A stretch of 64,000 bases of DNA from Isoetes taiwanensis (GCA_021234155.1 JAJEKV010000002.1:7459046-7523045); one strand, 5' to 3'. Shown: positions 1-11,600, counted from the first letter of the stretch. Numbers and translations: made by a program. Notes: generated by a model not told the origin, from the sequence alone.

Positions 1-510
1 AGCTCCTAACTAGATGGTAGAAGTAGTCTGTTGTCACATTCTGGGCATAGAAAGGCTTGAAGCAATTAAAGGGGAACACATCTCGGGCATAGAAAGGCTT
101 GAAGCAAGTAAGTGGAAATGTAACTGGAAACTTCCGGTTGGTTGCTATCCAGGTATCACTCTTGGTTTTGTGGCTTTAATTTGGTGAATTTCTATAAATG
201 GGGTAGGTGCCTTTGGCCCATTGAGTTATAAATACCTCGATCATATAAACAGGATGATGGCCCATTGTGCCTCATTCATACAAAAAACTAGGATGACAGC
301 CCACTGTGCTTCATTCATACAAATGATGTTAAGGTTATCTTAAGTTAGTTACAAATAGAGTGGTCTTTATGTGTAGGATAGTAGGGCCCTTCTTTTCATA
401 GAAACGGTCCTGCATCCTTGAATACATCATGAGGTGTATGCTATGGAAAGTAGAGACTTGCTACCCGAGGGAGGGTTGTGTAGGAGGAGGAGGAGGAAGA
501 ATTTTTACGT
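1..510. other. Unassigned sequence with two short direct duplications
   Basis: No gene is recognised here. Two small direct duplications are visible. A 23-bp segment at 42-64 (containing GGGCATAGAAAGGCTTGAAG) is repeated at 84-106, and a 34-bp segment at 251-284 is repeated with a few changes at 290-323. A purine-rich (GGA)n tract at 482-500 leads into the tandem repeat block that follows; a similar tract precedes the related repeats near 7170-7300. Confidence 0.6.
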
Positions 511-1340
511 CATGCCACTTTGGCAGCATCCCTTGAGACATATGACGCATACACCACTCTAACATTGCTTAATTTTGTAATTGTTGGGTCCTGCCCCAAC
601 CACTTTACATTGAATGCGAAATGCTGCCAAAACATTATGCCACTTTGGTAGCATCCCTTGAGACATATCATGCACACACCACTCTAACATTGCTTAGTTG
701 TGTAATTGTTGGATCCTGCCCCCAACCACTTCACATTGAATGTGAAATACCACTTTTGGCAACATATGACACATACACCACTCTAACATTGCTTAATTTT
801 GTAATTGTTGAGTCCCCCCAACCACTTTACATTGAATGTGAAATCTTTGCCAAAACATTATGCCACTTTGGTAGCATCCCTTGAGACATATGACGCACAC
901 ACCACTCTAACATTGCTTAGTTGTGAAATACCACTTTTGGCAACATATGACACATACACCACTCTAACATTGCTTAATTTTGTAATTGTTGAGTCCTGCC
1001 CCAACCACTTTACATTGAATGCGAAATGCTGCCAAAATATTATGCCACTTTGGTAGCATCCCTTGAGACATATGACGCACACACCACTCTAACATTGCTT
1101 AGTTGTGTAATTGTTGGATCCTGCCCCCAACCACTTTACATTGAATGTGAAATACCACTTTTGGCAACATCTCTCCACTCTAACATTGCTTAGTTGTGTA
1201 ATTGTTGGATCCTGCCCCCAACCACTTTACATTGAATGTGAAATACCACTTTTGGCAACATCCCTTGAGATATATGACGCACACACCACTCTAACATTGC
1301 TTAGATGTGTAATTGTTGGGTCCTGCCCCCAATCATCTTA
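511..1340. repeat. Tandemly amplified repeat, body of a SINE-like unit
   Basis: Seven to eight imperfect units follow each other. Each contains ACCACTCTAACATTGCTTA, a TGTAATTGTTGG(A/G)TCCTGCCCC segment, an ACCACTTTACATTGAATG segment and a variant of CCACTTTGGCAGCATCCCTTG ending in GAGACATATGACGCAC. Units are internally deleted to different extents, so the period varies. Open frames on both strands here (for example 621-884 and 1111-1410) only reflect the repeat lacking stops; they repeat themselves and look like nothing coding. Related single units occur at 7310-7660 and 14672-14776, so this is a dispersed family. The block ends to the right in a tRNA-like head on the minus strand. Confidence 0.8.
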
Positions 1341-1430
1341 CATTGAGTGCGACTTTGGGTGGCCTCGAACTCGAGACATATATATTCTAGGACTAGTGTG
1401 TTACCACTAGACCAAACGTCCAGGCGCATT
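1341..1430 (-). mobile_element. tRNA-derived head of a SINE (pol III boxes A and B)
   Basis: Read on the minus strand, 1414-1401 gives TGGTCTAGTGGTAA, a good pol III box A, and about 25-30 bases later 1376-1361 gives TCTCGAGTTCGAGGCC, which resembles box B. The unit starts near 1430 with TGCGCCTGGACG. The spacing fits a tRNA gene, but it runs straight into the tandem repeat body at 1340-511 instead of ending in a pol III T-run. That is the organisation of a tRNA-derived SINE with the repeat block as its body and tail. Which tRNA it derives from cannot be decided by eye. Confidence 0.55.
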
Positions 1431-2766
1431 AATTCTTCAAAAAATTATAACAGTGGAATTGCATTCTTTGAAATATGAGATAAATAGCCTAATGGTATTT
1501 GTCTTCATGGATTTTAGAGGTGTAACTAAAGTCTAGATTTTAGTGGCCTGGGTAACGCCAGGATGGATATGTTGTGAGTGTATCTTTTACTTTGAATGAG
1601 TTCTTTTGTTTATATTAATTCACAATTAGTAGAATGTAATCCTGAAGAAGGAGGACAAGAAGGAGGAAGAGGAGGAGGAGTGAATATGAGCAAGCTTATT
1701 GGAGGAAGGGAACCGCCCTATCCTCCCAGTTCGGCACTGCTTCGGCCCTTTAGCTCTTTCCAGGTCAGAGATTCTGATGCTAGCAGGAAATTGGCGTCTG
1801 ATGCAGAACTTGTTTTCTGGAAATTCAAGAACCTGTAGCAGCATCAAAGCGATTCTTTCTAGATCTCTTGCTGGTAAGCCACTAACGTGGCATTTTTTGC
1901 TCTTTAGCTTCAAGAGAAGCTCTATGTTTTTGCTCAAAAGTTTGGAACGGCAGGCAAATCTCTAGTAACAGGTATAGGACAGATTCTTTATTGCTGAAGA
2001 TGCTAGTTTCCACCTTTCTTTCTGGCCAAGACACATCGAAGCTTGTATGAGATGCCCATAAGATGGAGCGTAAATTGGGCAAAGCACTAGTAAGTGATGA
2101 AGTTTGATTTTTGATTTAAATATTTTACCCGGGTTCTCTATCGGTTGGCTTCTTTCCCTTAGATCTGCTCTTTCTTTCTAGCGAGAAAGGTCTTGATGAT
2201 GTTTGGGATGATCTAGAATGATGTTTCTTGGGCCGATGGATTCTTGTGGATTGATCTTAAGATTTTGAGATTTGAATGGAAAGATTATAGGCGGCCAGAT
2301 TGTATGGCGGTTTTGCGGATAAAATGATTAATTTAAGCACTTTCGGTTTTGAATGCTTGCTATGCCAAGAACCGCATAACCAAAACAAATCTTGATGCTT
2401 GGTGGTTTATGCTCAAATCTTCGATATGTTTGGGTGAGTGCTTGCTCAGGTACTGATGCTTGAGCTTCATTCTATTTTACTCCTTTCATACATATACTAT
2501 GTCAGATATTCCCATTTTATTTCCCAATATCGCAGGAAGATCTTGCCTGAATTTTCTAGCTGAGTACCATCATTCGGGAACCTACAGGGCTTGTTCATGT
2601 ATCATCATACATCTTCTGGTTACCAGGCAGGATGACTATTTGATCCTTTCAAGTGCATCAGCTAGAGCAATTTTTGTAAAATCTTGCTCTTAGAGCATCT
2701 AATGAGTTTCTGCAAGAACCCCGATGAAGATGTTGAGATTACTCCTATAGTAATTCTGTTCTTGTT
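1431..2766. other. No recognisable gene
   Basis: Only short overlapping open frames exist on both strands around 1596-2082. None resembles a family I know, and they overlap one another antisense. A (GGA)n-rich stretch at 1648-1682 recalls the purine tracts beside the SINE-like repeats. The rest is AT-rich, without long frames or clear repeats. Confidence 0.5.
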
Positions 2767-3493
2767 TTGAAACATTGTACCTTTTATTATATAATATCCC
2801 TCCAGCCATGGGACGACGGAGAGAGGCTGGAGGGAGCGCATAGCAGTGACATAATATGCCTAGTAGAAACATGGGAACACAACATAAAGAGGCTGCCGGA
2901 GGAGGAGGGCTACCAGCTATTCACCTGTTGGAAAGATAAGAACTTCAAAGTAGGAAGAGGGAGTGCAGGCCTAGCCTGTTATGTCAAGGAGAATGTAGCA
3001 AATGGTACATGTATTTTACACTCAGATGTCAATAAAAGATACATGGTACTTAGTATGCAATTGCAAAATAAAAAAAGATCTATCTCGATCATAGCATATT
3101 ACCCACCGAGTAGTGACAAACTAGAACTGTTAGAATTGGGGAAACCATGATGAAATGGAAGGAACAGGGACCAATGATACTAATATGAGATCTAAATGCG
3201 AAGCAAGTCGAGCAAGCGCCAATATACAAGTATAGATGAAACAAATGGACAATGGACCCAAACGGCAAGATCAAAAGAATGGAATAGGACGAACGGAGGA
3301 CAAGGCAGAGATCAATCTTTGGGAACCTTTGCCGAGGTATGCAGCCCACGACCACGAGGGGGCCATCATAGCCAATGGGGTTCGAGAGATGGCCGAGGAT
3401 GGGGGAATTCACAAGTCGAACGCTCATGGGAGAAGTATAGTAGATTACGTAATAATGAATGAACGGCGGCCAGTACTGAGATCGAAATTGTGA
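2767..3493 (+). pseudogene. LINE endonuclease (EEP) domain, frameshifted
   Basis: The 127-residue frame at 2767-3150 contains SSDIICLVETW, the beta-strand and catalytic Glu region of the exonuclease-endonuclease-phosphatase fold, and ends with IAYYPPSSDK, matching the conserved Y-x-P-P segment of LINE endonucleases. The next frame (3236-3493) contains GRSIVDYVIMNERR, equivalent to the S-I-V-D-Y-V-I motif near the domain C-terminus. The conserved GDFN or GDLN segment should lie between 3150 and 3236; at 3177-3200 the sequence is degenerate. The domain nicks target DNA to prime reverse transcription in intact elements; here it is broken. Confidence 0.75.
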
Positions 3494-3536
3494 CCCTAGA
3501 ATGGCCAATTGAGAGGAGGGAGAGTCACAGGCCCAT

Positions 3537-3968
3537 GTGGTTGACAATTCTGAGGGGAACAACCCAAGAATGAAGAAGAAACGCATGGATGAGAGAGATG
3601 GGAAAGTCGAAAATACATTTCCGGAACAAACACGCTTGTACACGTTTATGCAAGTAATCAAAGAGGAAATGGGAAAATGGAAATGGGAGGAGCGCAGGCG
3701 GGGCGAGAATGGAGATGTGCTCAATGACATAACAATGAAAGTGGCATTAGAAATCTTCGGGAAAAGAAGGAAGAGAAAGGAAAATAATGCCTTCAAATCT
3801 TCAATATGGTATGACGATGAGTGCAAAGAACGAGAGAAGGAAAGTCAAAAGGCGCCGAGGAGGTCGAGGAAACATATCAAAAAGGAAAGAGTGATATACC
3901 TAAAGTTCTTGAAAGCAAAGAGGAATAAGAATCGATCAAAAGGCATCAATGGGGACCCGCCAAGCTAA
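3537..3968 (+). pseudogene. Linker between LINE endonuclease and RT
   Basis: A 143-residue Lys/Arg/Glu-rich frame sits between the endonuclease and RT fragments. Its composition and the segment SSIWYDDECKEREKESQKAP match the usual region before RT in LINE ORF2, in which a W-(Y/F)-D-x-E-C motif is followed by a basic helix. On its own it would not be recognisable; the position between the two domains supports the call. Confidence 0.6.
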
Positions 3969-4139
3969 TAAAAACAACCACGTAAGTTAAGGGGTGGATT
4001 TAAAGAGAAAAAGCAAAGGGAATAAGGGAAGTGAAATCACCACAGCAAAGCATTGGAACAAGCAGGATGGGAGAACTATCTTGAAAAACTATATAAGGCA
4101 GGGGGCCCCGGCTCCAATCCACACGAACCGCAAATAATG

Positions 4140-4920
4140 GACCGGCCAGGTGCTTCACGTCTGAGGAAGTGATGATAGCTTTGAATGGGATGGCCAATAA
4201 CAAGGCCCCAGACTTATATGGATTAATTGTGGAAGTACTAAAATGTGCAGATACCATTATAGTAAAGCAGGTGACAGAGATATTCAATGGTATAATACAC
4301 ACGGGGCTCCCGGACAGATGGGCATACAACGGGGTTATACCCCTACACAAGGGGGAAGTAAAGGAACACGGAAACTACTGGGACAATAATGGTAAGTTTC
4401 ATTTTAGCAAAGTGGTGCGAGAAGGTTCCGGACAATAAATTAAAGCAATGGGCGAGAGGCGGGGAATTTGAGAGCTGGGGGCAAGCGGGCTTGGACCGAG
4501 AACACTCAACAACAGACCATCTAGTGACCCTCTGGGATACTAATAGAGCACAATAGAGGCCACGGAAAAGAAAGTGATATCTTTGTTTTGTGGACTTGGA
4601 AAAGCTTTTGACCAAAGTACCAAGGGAAAAGCTTATACGAGGGAGGCTTGTAGACATGCAAGCACCGAGAGACATGGTAGGGGCAATTGCGGATTGTACT
4701 ATAATGTATATGCTAAAATAGAAGAAGAAGGAAAGGCAATAGGCGTGACACGGGGAGTCAAGCAGGGGATGTCCCTTATCTCCAACACTTTGCTCGAATA
4801 TATATAGATGCCCTCTGAGGATTTTATAGCGAGCAATAAGGGGATGTGGGCGCCTACACACCGGGGAACCAAAGTACCTATCATGCTATATCTTTGATGA
4901 TTTGGGCATGATGGCCACAA
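4140..4920 (+). pseudogene. LINE reverse transcriptase, several frameshifts
   Basis: Frame 4169-4438 includes ALNGMANNKAPDLYGLIVEV, the degenerate K-A-P-G-x-D-G motif, followed by a LPDRWAYNGVIPLHKG strand. Frame 4574-4807 has GLGKAFDQ (the D-x-x-K-A-F-D motif, first Asp lost) and GVTRGVKQGMSLIS (the G-V-x-Q-G motif). The catalytic Y/F-A-D-D box survives only as F-D-D-L at 4893-4904, where the Ala codon appears deleted. These losses show the polymerase is dead. Confidence 0.75.
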
Positions 4921-5574
4921 AGAACAAGGGAATGCGCGAGGTTATTGAAACTACTAGAGATCTTACGTGAAAATCTGAGGGCTATAAATGAATCTCACAA
5001 AAACCAAAATAGTCTTTTTTTGGTAACGGGAATAATCAAGCCGTTCAAATATCTAGGGACAAGAAATTAGAAGAAGCAACGGACTACAAGTATCTAGGGT
5101 ATGATACACATGGCGAGGGGAAATGGGCGAAAGGGGCGGATGCTAGATTTCAAGCGACCATAGGAAGCTACTATAACATGAAAAACTTCGCAATGTAAAG
5201 CGGAATAATAGGCTGGGAAATTAAATGCTACCTATTTGTACGGTGAGTCGTCACAACACGACTATCTGGGCGGAAGCACAGGGGACCGGGGGCTATGGAC
5301 AAGAAATGGGAAAAGCAAGAAGGAATTTTCGAACTGACTACATAAGCAGAATTCAAACTAAGAGCAAACACACCAGCGACAACCATAGTGTATGAGGCAA
5401 TTCGAGGAAACCTATGGAAGTGAGAGCATGGGAAAGGACCATCGGATACATCATAAGAAATAATGCGGTGAAAAGCGGAGAAGCTAGCAAAGCATCGCAA
5501 TCAATGAATCGACAAGGTCGCACATCACCACAAGCAGTGGATGGTTTAGGGATGTAGCAATATGGACCAGAGAA

Positions 5575-6072
5575 ATGGGGCTGAAACTGAGCGAACTGAT
5601 CGATGAAGGCCAATGGAATGAGGAGTGGGCAAGTAAAGCTACGCGAGCATGGCTGCAAAAGCACACAGGACCCAAAACACTCTGGCTTGTATCAATATTT
5701 AATCCAGAGCAGATGATAGGACAACAAATGTACCAAGATAACATGCTTGGAAAACGGAGAAGAGATATCTTAGCAAAGTTCAGGATGGGATGTCATGATC
5801 TGAGAATTGAAAAGGACAGGTGGAGAAAAATAGACAAACAGGACAGGCTATGCAGAATCTGTGACAGAGTGGAAATAGAGGACGAAAACCACATGCTTAA
5901 TGAATGTCCAACTTACACAGACATCAGAGAAAAGTACAGGAGAGTAAGATGGGGACAATCAGTACATACCATAATGGCAAGGACAGAAACAATGGGAGAT
6001 CTGGCAGATGCAATACGGGAGATGCTGAACAGACACCGGGAAGCACATGAACAAAAAGGGCTTACGATATGA
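5575..6072 (+). pseudogene. LINE ORF2 C-terminus with RVT zinc knuckle
   Basis: A 165-residue open frame. It contains GKRRRDILAKFRMGCHDLRI followed by a cysteine/histidine cluster, CRICDRVEIEDENHMLNEC (C-x2-C-x9-H-x4-C), then PTYTDIREKYRRVRW. This matches the C-terminal zinc-binding segment of plant and animal LINE ORF2 proteins. The same layout is found at 26663-27199 and, on the minus strand, at 7894-7670, which helps classify all three. Confidence 0.8.
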
Positions 6073-6311
6073 TTTGCTCAAGAGGCAAATCATAGGCATA
6101 CTAAATGTCTGACTTAAAGCGCTTTTGATATAAACGCACACCACACTTGCGGCCTAGAAGCCGGAACAAAGTAGGGTGCCGGCATTAATAGGAAAAAGTG
6201 AGCCTTCAGAAAAGGCTACAACAAAACAGCGTGATGAGCTAGTAGCCCCCACCAGGGAGCTCGCCCACGCTACACAAGTCCAGAGGCCTCAGGGCACAAG
6301 GGACAATAAAG

Positions 6312-6379
6312 TATTCTATTCTATTCTATTCTATATAAAAATCCACCCGTTCCCTCAAAAAAAAAAAAAAAAAAAAAAT
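6312..6379 (+). repeat. LINE 3' tail: TTCTA microsatellite and A-run
   Basis: The LINE ends with AATAAAG, then four to five TTCTA units at 6312-6334, a short AT-rich bridge, and an A-run of about 22 at 6357-6379. Short tandem 3' tails followed by poly-A are typical products of target-primed reverse transcription. Confidence 0.7.
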
Positions 6380-6380
6380 A

Positions 6381-7160
6381 AACAGTTGGATATGAATGGA
6401 TCAAGATGTGGCAGATCATTGTTGTTTTGATTTAATGCTTATGTCTGGAGCTCTCCTTATCGGGTTTGATCTTGATATAGTAAATCTCTGCTTTACAGGC
6501 GTAACAGATTACTAGATTTCACTCTCAATTAAGTATCAGTGTCCTTGAACATATTGTGAGCTGATGTTTTTATTTTAAGTGACGCTCCATTGGTGTCTAA
6601 GTTCATAAGTGAAATGGTCACCTGAGCATCTAATCCTTCCTATTTGGTTCTGTTTGCACTAATTGGTGAATCTCTTTGGGATTTTAATCTCCAGTACACA
6701 CTTAATTTGTTGAACTGGTTAATTGGGCTGTAGCATTACATTCAATAATAGTTGAATATAAGTGGTTTAACATGGCTCCTAAGTCTTAAATTTCTAGATA
6801 TGATTTAGATGCATCTATTTGCTGAAAATAATAGGTGAAGAACGAAGAGTCAGAGTGTTCTATAGCGTACGTGATGACCCTTGTATAATTACCATAAATT
6901 TGTTGATTTATGCATTGTTTGGATACAGATAACCAGAACAATCTCTCCTGAATTTATTTTCGGTTGCTATTTGACCATGGAAAAATCACGAGAAGAATAT
7001 GATCAAGGCTACATGGTGGACTTAAGCTTGATGAGATCCTCTCTTTTTTGTATATTAGGGATACAGGTTCTAATATATTCTAAAGTGCTTCATTAATGCT
7101 GATTGATAAAACTACTATGCTGAACATGAACATGAACATGCTGTAATATTTTAAAAGAGG
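6381..7160. other. No recognisable gene
   Basis: AT-rich sequence with short frames only. I see no domain, repeat or splice-supported exon. A small ACATGA repeat occurs at 7122-7140. Confidence 0.5.
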
Positions 7161-7164
7161 TGAA

Positions 7165-7660
7165 AATAATAGAGGGGGGGGAGGAGGAGGAGTGATTTTT
7201 ATAGTCCACGAGAGACCAATCAGCCTATGGGATGGAGGGTCATAGGAGGAAGAGGAGGAGGAGGAGAAGGAGAAGGAGAAGCCAGAGGTGGAGATGGTCA
7301 TGCCACTTAACAACATCCTCTAAGACATATGATACACATGCCACTTTTTACGTCATGCCACTTAGCAGCATCCCTTAAGATATATGACGCACTCACCACT
7401 TTGCTTAATTGTGTAATCACTTAACATACACCACTATAACATTGCTTAGTTGTGTACTTACGACATATGAAGCACAAGCCACTTTTTACGTCATGCCACT
7501 TGGCATCATCCCTTTAAGATATAAACATATGATGCACACACCACTTTTTACGTCATGCCACGTAGCAGCATCCTTTAATACATACGCACACGCCATTCTA
7601 ACATTGCTTGGTTGTGTAATCCCTTAAGACATATGATGCATACACCACTCTGTAAACCTG
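7165..7660. repeat. Dispersed SINE-related repeat, second locus
   Basis: A (GGA)n tract (7176-7290) is followed by four or more copies of a short unit containing TTTTTACGTCATGCCACTT, an AGCAGCATCCCTTAAGA variant and ACATATGA-GCACACACCACT. These match the units at 511-1340. No tRNA-like head is seen here. The block abuts the 3' end of the minus-strand LINE at about 7660, whose end also reads GGCTTGGAGCCGGGTCC on the minus strand. Confidence 0.65.
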
Positions 7661-9120
7661 CTTTGAAATCTATGGACCCGGCTCCAAGCCAGCACCATCG
7701 GTGGTATTTCGTGACCTTTGGAGTGTGTTGTATCTGTTCTCATGTTCTTCTGATATCTGCTTCACTGCATGCTTCACTGCAACTGTCGTATATCTTGTCG
7801 TATCGGGGTTCCTTGTGGCCTTCCCTACTGGAGACTCCCAATTTATTTGATCCCATTTCCATCTTATGTCCTCATATGCTGGACACCTGTCCATGCATGC
7901 ACCTCATCTTCAATTTCCCCCCATTCATAGAGTGAACACAATCTGTTCTCCCTTTCTACTATGAGATGTTGCCATCTACCTTCTCAATCCATAACTTATG
8001 ACTCCATGTTCTAAATCTACACAATGTGATACAAGATGCCTTGGATTGGTTGTCATCTGTGTAAATTGCCCGTCCTATACTTCTCTCTGGATTCATGGTT
8101 TCCAGTTACATTTCGAGCTTGATATCCGTCTGCCTCTTTACCCATACATTCAATATTCTTGGTCTGAGATTCCTCTGATTTCTTTGTATCATCCTATTAT
8201 CCACCCTCCTCTATAATATGTCGGGCACCTGTTCTATACAAGCACTTCCTTTTCGACCTCCTCCATATCACAAATGGTGCCACTATCATCATGATCATAG
8301 GCACTAGAAATAGAAGGTGCTATAGAGAGAAAATGTGCATTTTTCAGGTAAATATTGCTTGTCCTATACTACCTTCTAGGTTCAACCCTTTGATTATCCA
8401 CTTCTTTCCATAGTTCTAATCTCACTCTGTTGGCCCCATCCTCTCGCTCGATATCTAGCCCCTTTCCATGTTTTCTTGCCACTTTCTTTGATGCTTCTAT
8501 TACTCGTTTTCAACATATTTTTGTCCATAGAGCATTGCTGGTGTCTCTATTCCTTAGTTGAAATGATGTGCTCTGCGCATATAGACTGCATCCCATAGTT
8601 CCTTCCATAGTTCCTTTTATTGCCATTTGCTATCTCCCATCTAATCCTTGTTTCCAAGTCCTTCTAATTCCTGTTTTGTATCCCAAATTTTAATATTCAT
8701 CTGCCTTTTCCCCTGGTTGCCCATGTATTTAGTTCCATCCTCTTCCTTGGTTGCTTTTCCAAAGCTGACAATCCTTTTTGAAGCTGACAAATTTTGTTTT
8801 TTTTCAAAGCTAACAAGTCTGCCCTAGGTTAGCCCTTTTTATCTTTTCATTCTCCTTCATTATATCATCTTTTTGTGACCCTGACAATTGTGTATCCTTG
8901 GATTTTAGACTAGAAAACTGGAAACTGGTAACTGGTAACTGACGTCTTTCACCTAATCCTCAATTCCAAGTCTTATTCCTGTCTTGTAACCTAAATATTT
9001 ATATTCATTTGCCTTTTCCCTCGGCAACCTTTATTTTATCCAAAGCTAACAAGCCTGCCCCAGTCTTTTAGGCTCCTTTTATCTTTTCGTTCTCCTTCAT
9101 GTATCATATTTGTGCGACCC
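7660..9120 (-). mobile_element. LINE 3' part on the minus strand, decayed
   Basis: Read on the minus strand, 7894-7670 encodes MDRCPAYEDIRWKWDQINW, equivalent to the segment after the LINE zinc knuckle (compare PTYTDIREKY at about 5900). Just upstream, around 8010-7940, frames give a TWSHKLWIEKVDG stretch like LRIEKDRWRK before the knuckle. Near 8983-8945 the frame reads NEYKYLGYKTGIR, matching the Y-K-Y-L-G motif downstream of RT, and a diverged copy of the same motif appears near 8700. So the RT-to-knuckle half of ORF2 is present, with many stops. The 5' half is missing or unrecognisable. Confidence 0.65.
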
Positions 9121-9190
9121 TGACAATTGTATATTCTTGAATTTAGAAATTAGAGAACTGAAAATTGATAACTGCCTAGTAACTGGCAAA
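8660..9190. repeat. Direct duplication of about 240 bp within the LINE remnant
   Basis: Segments recur in the same order about 240 bp apart: AAAGCTAACAAG near 8804 and again near 9043, GACCCTGACAATTGT near 8877 and again near 9116, and the Tyr-Leu-Gly-coding segment. The two copies differ by many point changes and small gaps, so the duplication is old. Confidence 0.6.
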
Positions 9191-9199
9191 ATATTGTCC

Positions 9200-10030
9200 A
9201 GAATAGCAACCCTAACCAATTATATGGACCAAACACTTTGGGGCATTTGTACACATTTTCCACGTTATTGTTGGAAATATGTTTAGGCAAGTTATTAGAC
9301 CCTATTGAACTTGAGATCTCCCTCGCTTCAACTTTTACCATATTAAATACAATGCCTTTGAAGATTCTAGTAGGCCCTTGTAGAAGATATGTCTCTTTTT
9401 GTCTGTTGATTGAATCATACTATATGGGTTTAGATTACACTAGGATTCTTCACAATGATAGAAGATGAGAACAAATCATGTGTTTCCAAAGGGCAACCCC
9501 TTGATGCTCTGCATCTTATTATCTTAGCGGAAGATGGAATCGCCCATGTCATGATTCTTTTATGGCTTTGTAAAAAGGGATAAGCCCATATTATGTTGTA
9601 ATGCAGATGTGAGAAGGCACATATATGTGAACAAAGCTACTATAAATAACACGGATATGAGCTCATGATGTCAAATAGACAATAAGAGCTGGTAGACTTT
9701 GTGTGCCATGTTTCTCCTCAATTAAAACTTGTAATCTTTAATGTGGTATCAACATGTATAGGAAATTTCTTGACTAACTAGAAGATATCAAATAGCGCTT
9801 CTAGACTTATAGTTTTGGAATTTGCAATATCCATGCTTGCTAAAATAGAAACTGCAACAAAATAGATTCTATCAAGTTTTGTGAAAAACTATTGATCTTT
9901 ATGGTTGTTCAATGGCTTATATTTTGTATTGGAGGTGTAAAAAGAAAAGGAGAATAAAATCGAAGCAAATTAAATTGTCCATCAAAATAAATATAATTAA
10001 AAAAAAAAAAACAATTGCTCACACATTACT
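9200..10030. other. No recognisable gene
   Basis: Frames at 9150-9341 (minus) and 9238-9468 (plus) are antisense to each other and match no family I recognise. An A-run with AT-rich flanks lies at 9990-10010, perhaps the tail of an unidentified insertion. Confidence 0.45.
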
Positions 10031-10033
10031 TAA

Positions 10034-10476
10034 AGGGAAAATTCTAAGTATACCCCTCAAGTTTGAAAATATTCCAAAAATACCCTCCTAATGAAGAGCT
10101 CTTTTTTTTTTCTAATATGGTAGTATCGTTTTTTGGGCTCCTCAAATGCAAAAGTTATCTTCATGGACATTATAGATTAGGATAGGACCTTTCAAACAAG
10201 ATTAAGTTTATCCAAATCAGAATTAAAATTCACAAGCTATGCTCATTTGAGTTGTGTTTTATAATACTTTTTTTAGAACGTTGTACCTTGAAGATTTCAA
10301 CTCTGATGCAGATGATTCTACTACTATGGATAGATGTCAATCTCATCTATAAGTTCCATGGAAGACACTTTTTTATTCGAGTGCTCACAAAAACGATATT
10401 GCCATTTGAACCAAATACTATGTTTTTGAGGGTAGTTTTTGGAATATTTGCAAACTTGTATGTTTGGAATTTTCTC
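10034..10476. mobile_element. MITE with long imperfect inverted repeats
   Basis: The left arm (10035-10092) reads GGGAAAATTCTAAGTATACC and continues with CCAAAAATACCCTCC. The right arm (10424-10476) is its approximate inverse complement, ending GGAATTTTCTC. The interior of about 330 bp has no convincing coding. TTAA is present just outside both ends (10030-10033 and 10477-10480) and may be the target duplication. The terminus resembles that of the hairpin element at 33477-33657 (GGGAAATTTACC...), so both may belong to one superfamily. Confidence 0.5.
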
Positions 10477-10479
10477 TTA

Positions 10480-11600
10480 ATCAAAACATAATTTTTGCTC
10501 TAGCAGCTATTATGAGTCAACTATCTGAATCCAGGTAGAGAAAGAAAAGAAAAGGTTTTGCTACTTCAAAGGAATAGGTCAAAATTTAAGAATACTGGTT
10601 TCACGTGTTTGGGAATGAATTATGGGATGCACCCAATGGTATGATGCTAAAACTCCTAACTTATTATATGTTGCACCAAAGGGGTATTCACTTTGGGGTG
10701 CCATGCCTGAGTGACTCCTATGGGGGGGTTTTTAGACCTATTTCCACATGTATATGGCAAAGTTAGGGGGCTTATTGACCAAAATTGAAGTAAATTTTAT
10801 ATGGAAGGAGTAAATTTTGGCTTTTAAAAACCATATGTGCGGGTGTTTTTGGTCACCCTCTGCATGCACACGGCATGCCCCTTTTTGTATAAGTGTATCC
10901 CCTGGAGTTGCACCTCAAGAATCTCTAAATGCAAAATTTGCACCAATCTATTACAAACTCATTTTTTTCTATAAACATTCCATCACCATGACCATCAAGG
11001 TTCCAGAGTCAAGAACAGTGGTCTAATTCTTTCATCATTAAATACTCTTCAGATAATCCTGACTCTTGTACTAATTATCTAGCATAGTAATAAGGGGGTT
11101 TCCCTCGTTATTTTGCACATTTTTTTTCCTATGGTGTCATATTTCGTGGGATGTAATACACATCTAGAGTGTGCATACGATGTCCTTGCCTTTTGTGCCA
11201 CTTCCCAATGGCTCACTTATGAATTTCTAATATATCCCAAAGCTCAAACATGTAGGGCTCAACAAAATGTATTTTAGGGTTCTAAAGTCCAATTATAAGA
11301 TAGTTTAGTGTCCTATTTGTTTCTAAAGCAGGGTTGGGGGGGTGCAGAGGAACGCAAGTGTCGAATGTTTTTTCGTGGCCTACTCCCTATCTATGCTCTT
11401 GGATTTGTAGTTGCTGAAATCTCTTTTTGCACTTCTAAAGATAAAGTTTGGGGGATTAAATTTTTGTGACTCAAAAGAACATTTGTGTATGGATATGCAT
11501 TCTCGTCTAGTTCAGGTAAGATTTCAAGTGAAAGCTAATTTTGCTTGGCATTCATCAAACTATTAGTAAATGGTTTATATTAATTGTCTGCATTAGATAT
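10480..11600. other. No recognisable gene
   Basis: AT-rich sequence with short frames only and no motif or repeat that I can assign. Confidence 0.45.

Larger units (their letters stand above)
2767..6380 (+). mobile_element. LINE (non-LTR) retrotransposon, decayed but near full length
   Basis: The order endonuclease, reverse transcriptase, zinc knuckle is preserved on the plus strand but broken by many frameshifts and stops. Endonuclease fragments are at 2767-3150 and 3236-3493, RT fragments at 4169-4438 and 4574-4920, and the C-terminal knuckle at 5575-6072. The 3' end has a tandem TTCTA tract (6312-6334) and then an A-run (6357-6379). The 5' border is uncertain, somewhere near 2767-2810, and I see no clear target-site duplication. 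It is of the same general type as the LINE at 24.2-27.3 kb but too diverged to be a recent sister copy. No intact ORF remains, so it is inactive. Confidence 0.85.

Noticed and set aside
511-1410. Open frames of 74-99 residues on both strands
   Set aside because: They repeat the same peptide phrases in different frames because the tandem repeat lacks stops.
1361-1430. Possible functional tRNA gene on the minus strand
   Set aside because: Boxes A and B are present, but the sequence continues into a tandem repeat without a T-run terminator, and I could not draw a convincing acceptor stem.
1596-2082. Cluster of overlapping frames on both strands as a gene
   Set aside because: No frame has a domain, the frames are mutually antisense and no splice-supported model emerged.
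7176-7290. (GGA)n tract as a coding Gly/Glu repeat
   Set aside because: It is part of the low-complexity lead of the SINE-related repeat and is not in a sustained frame.
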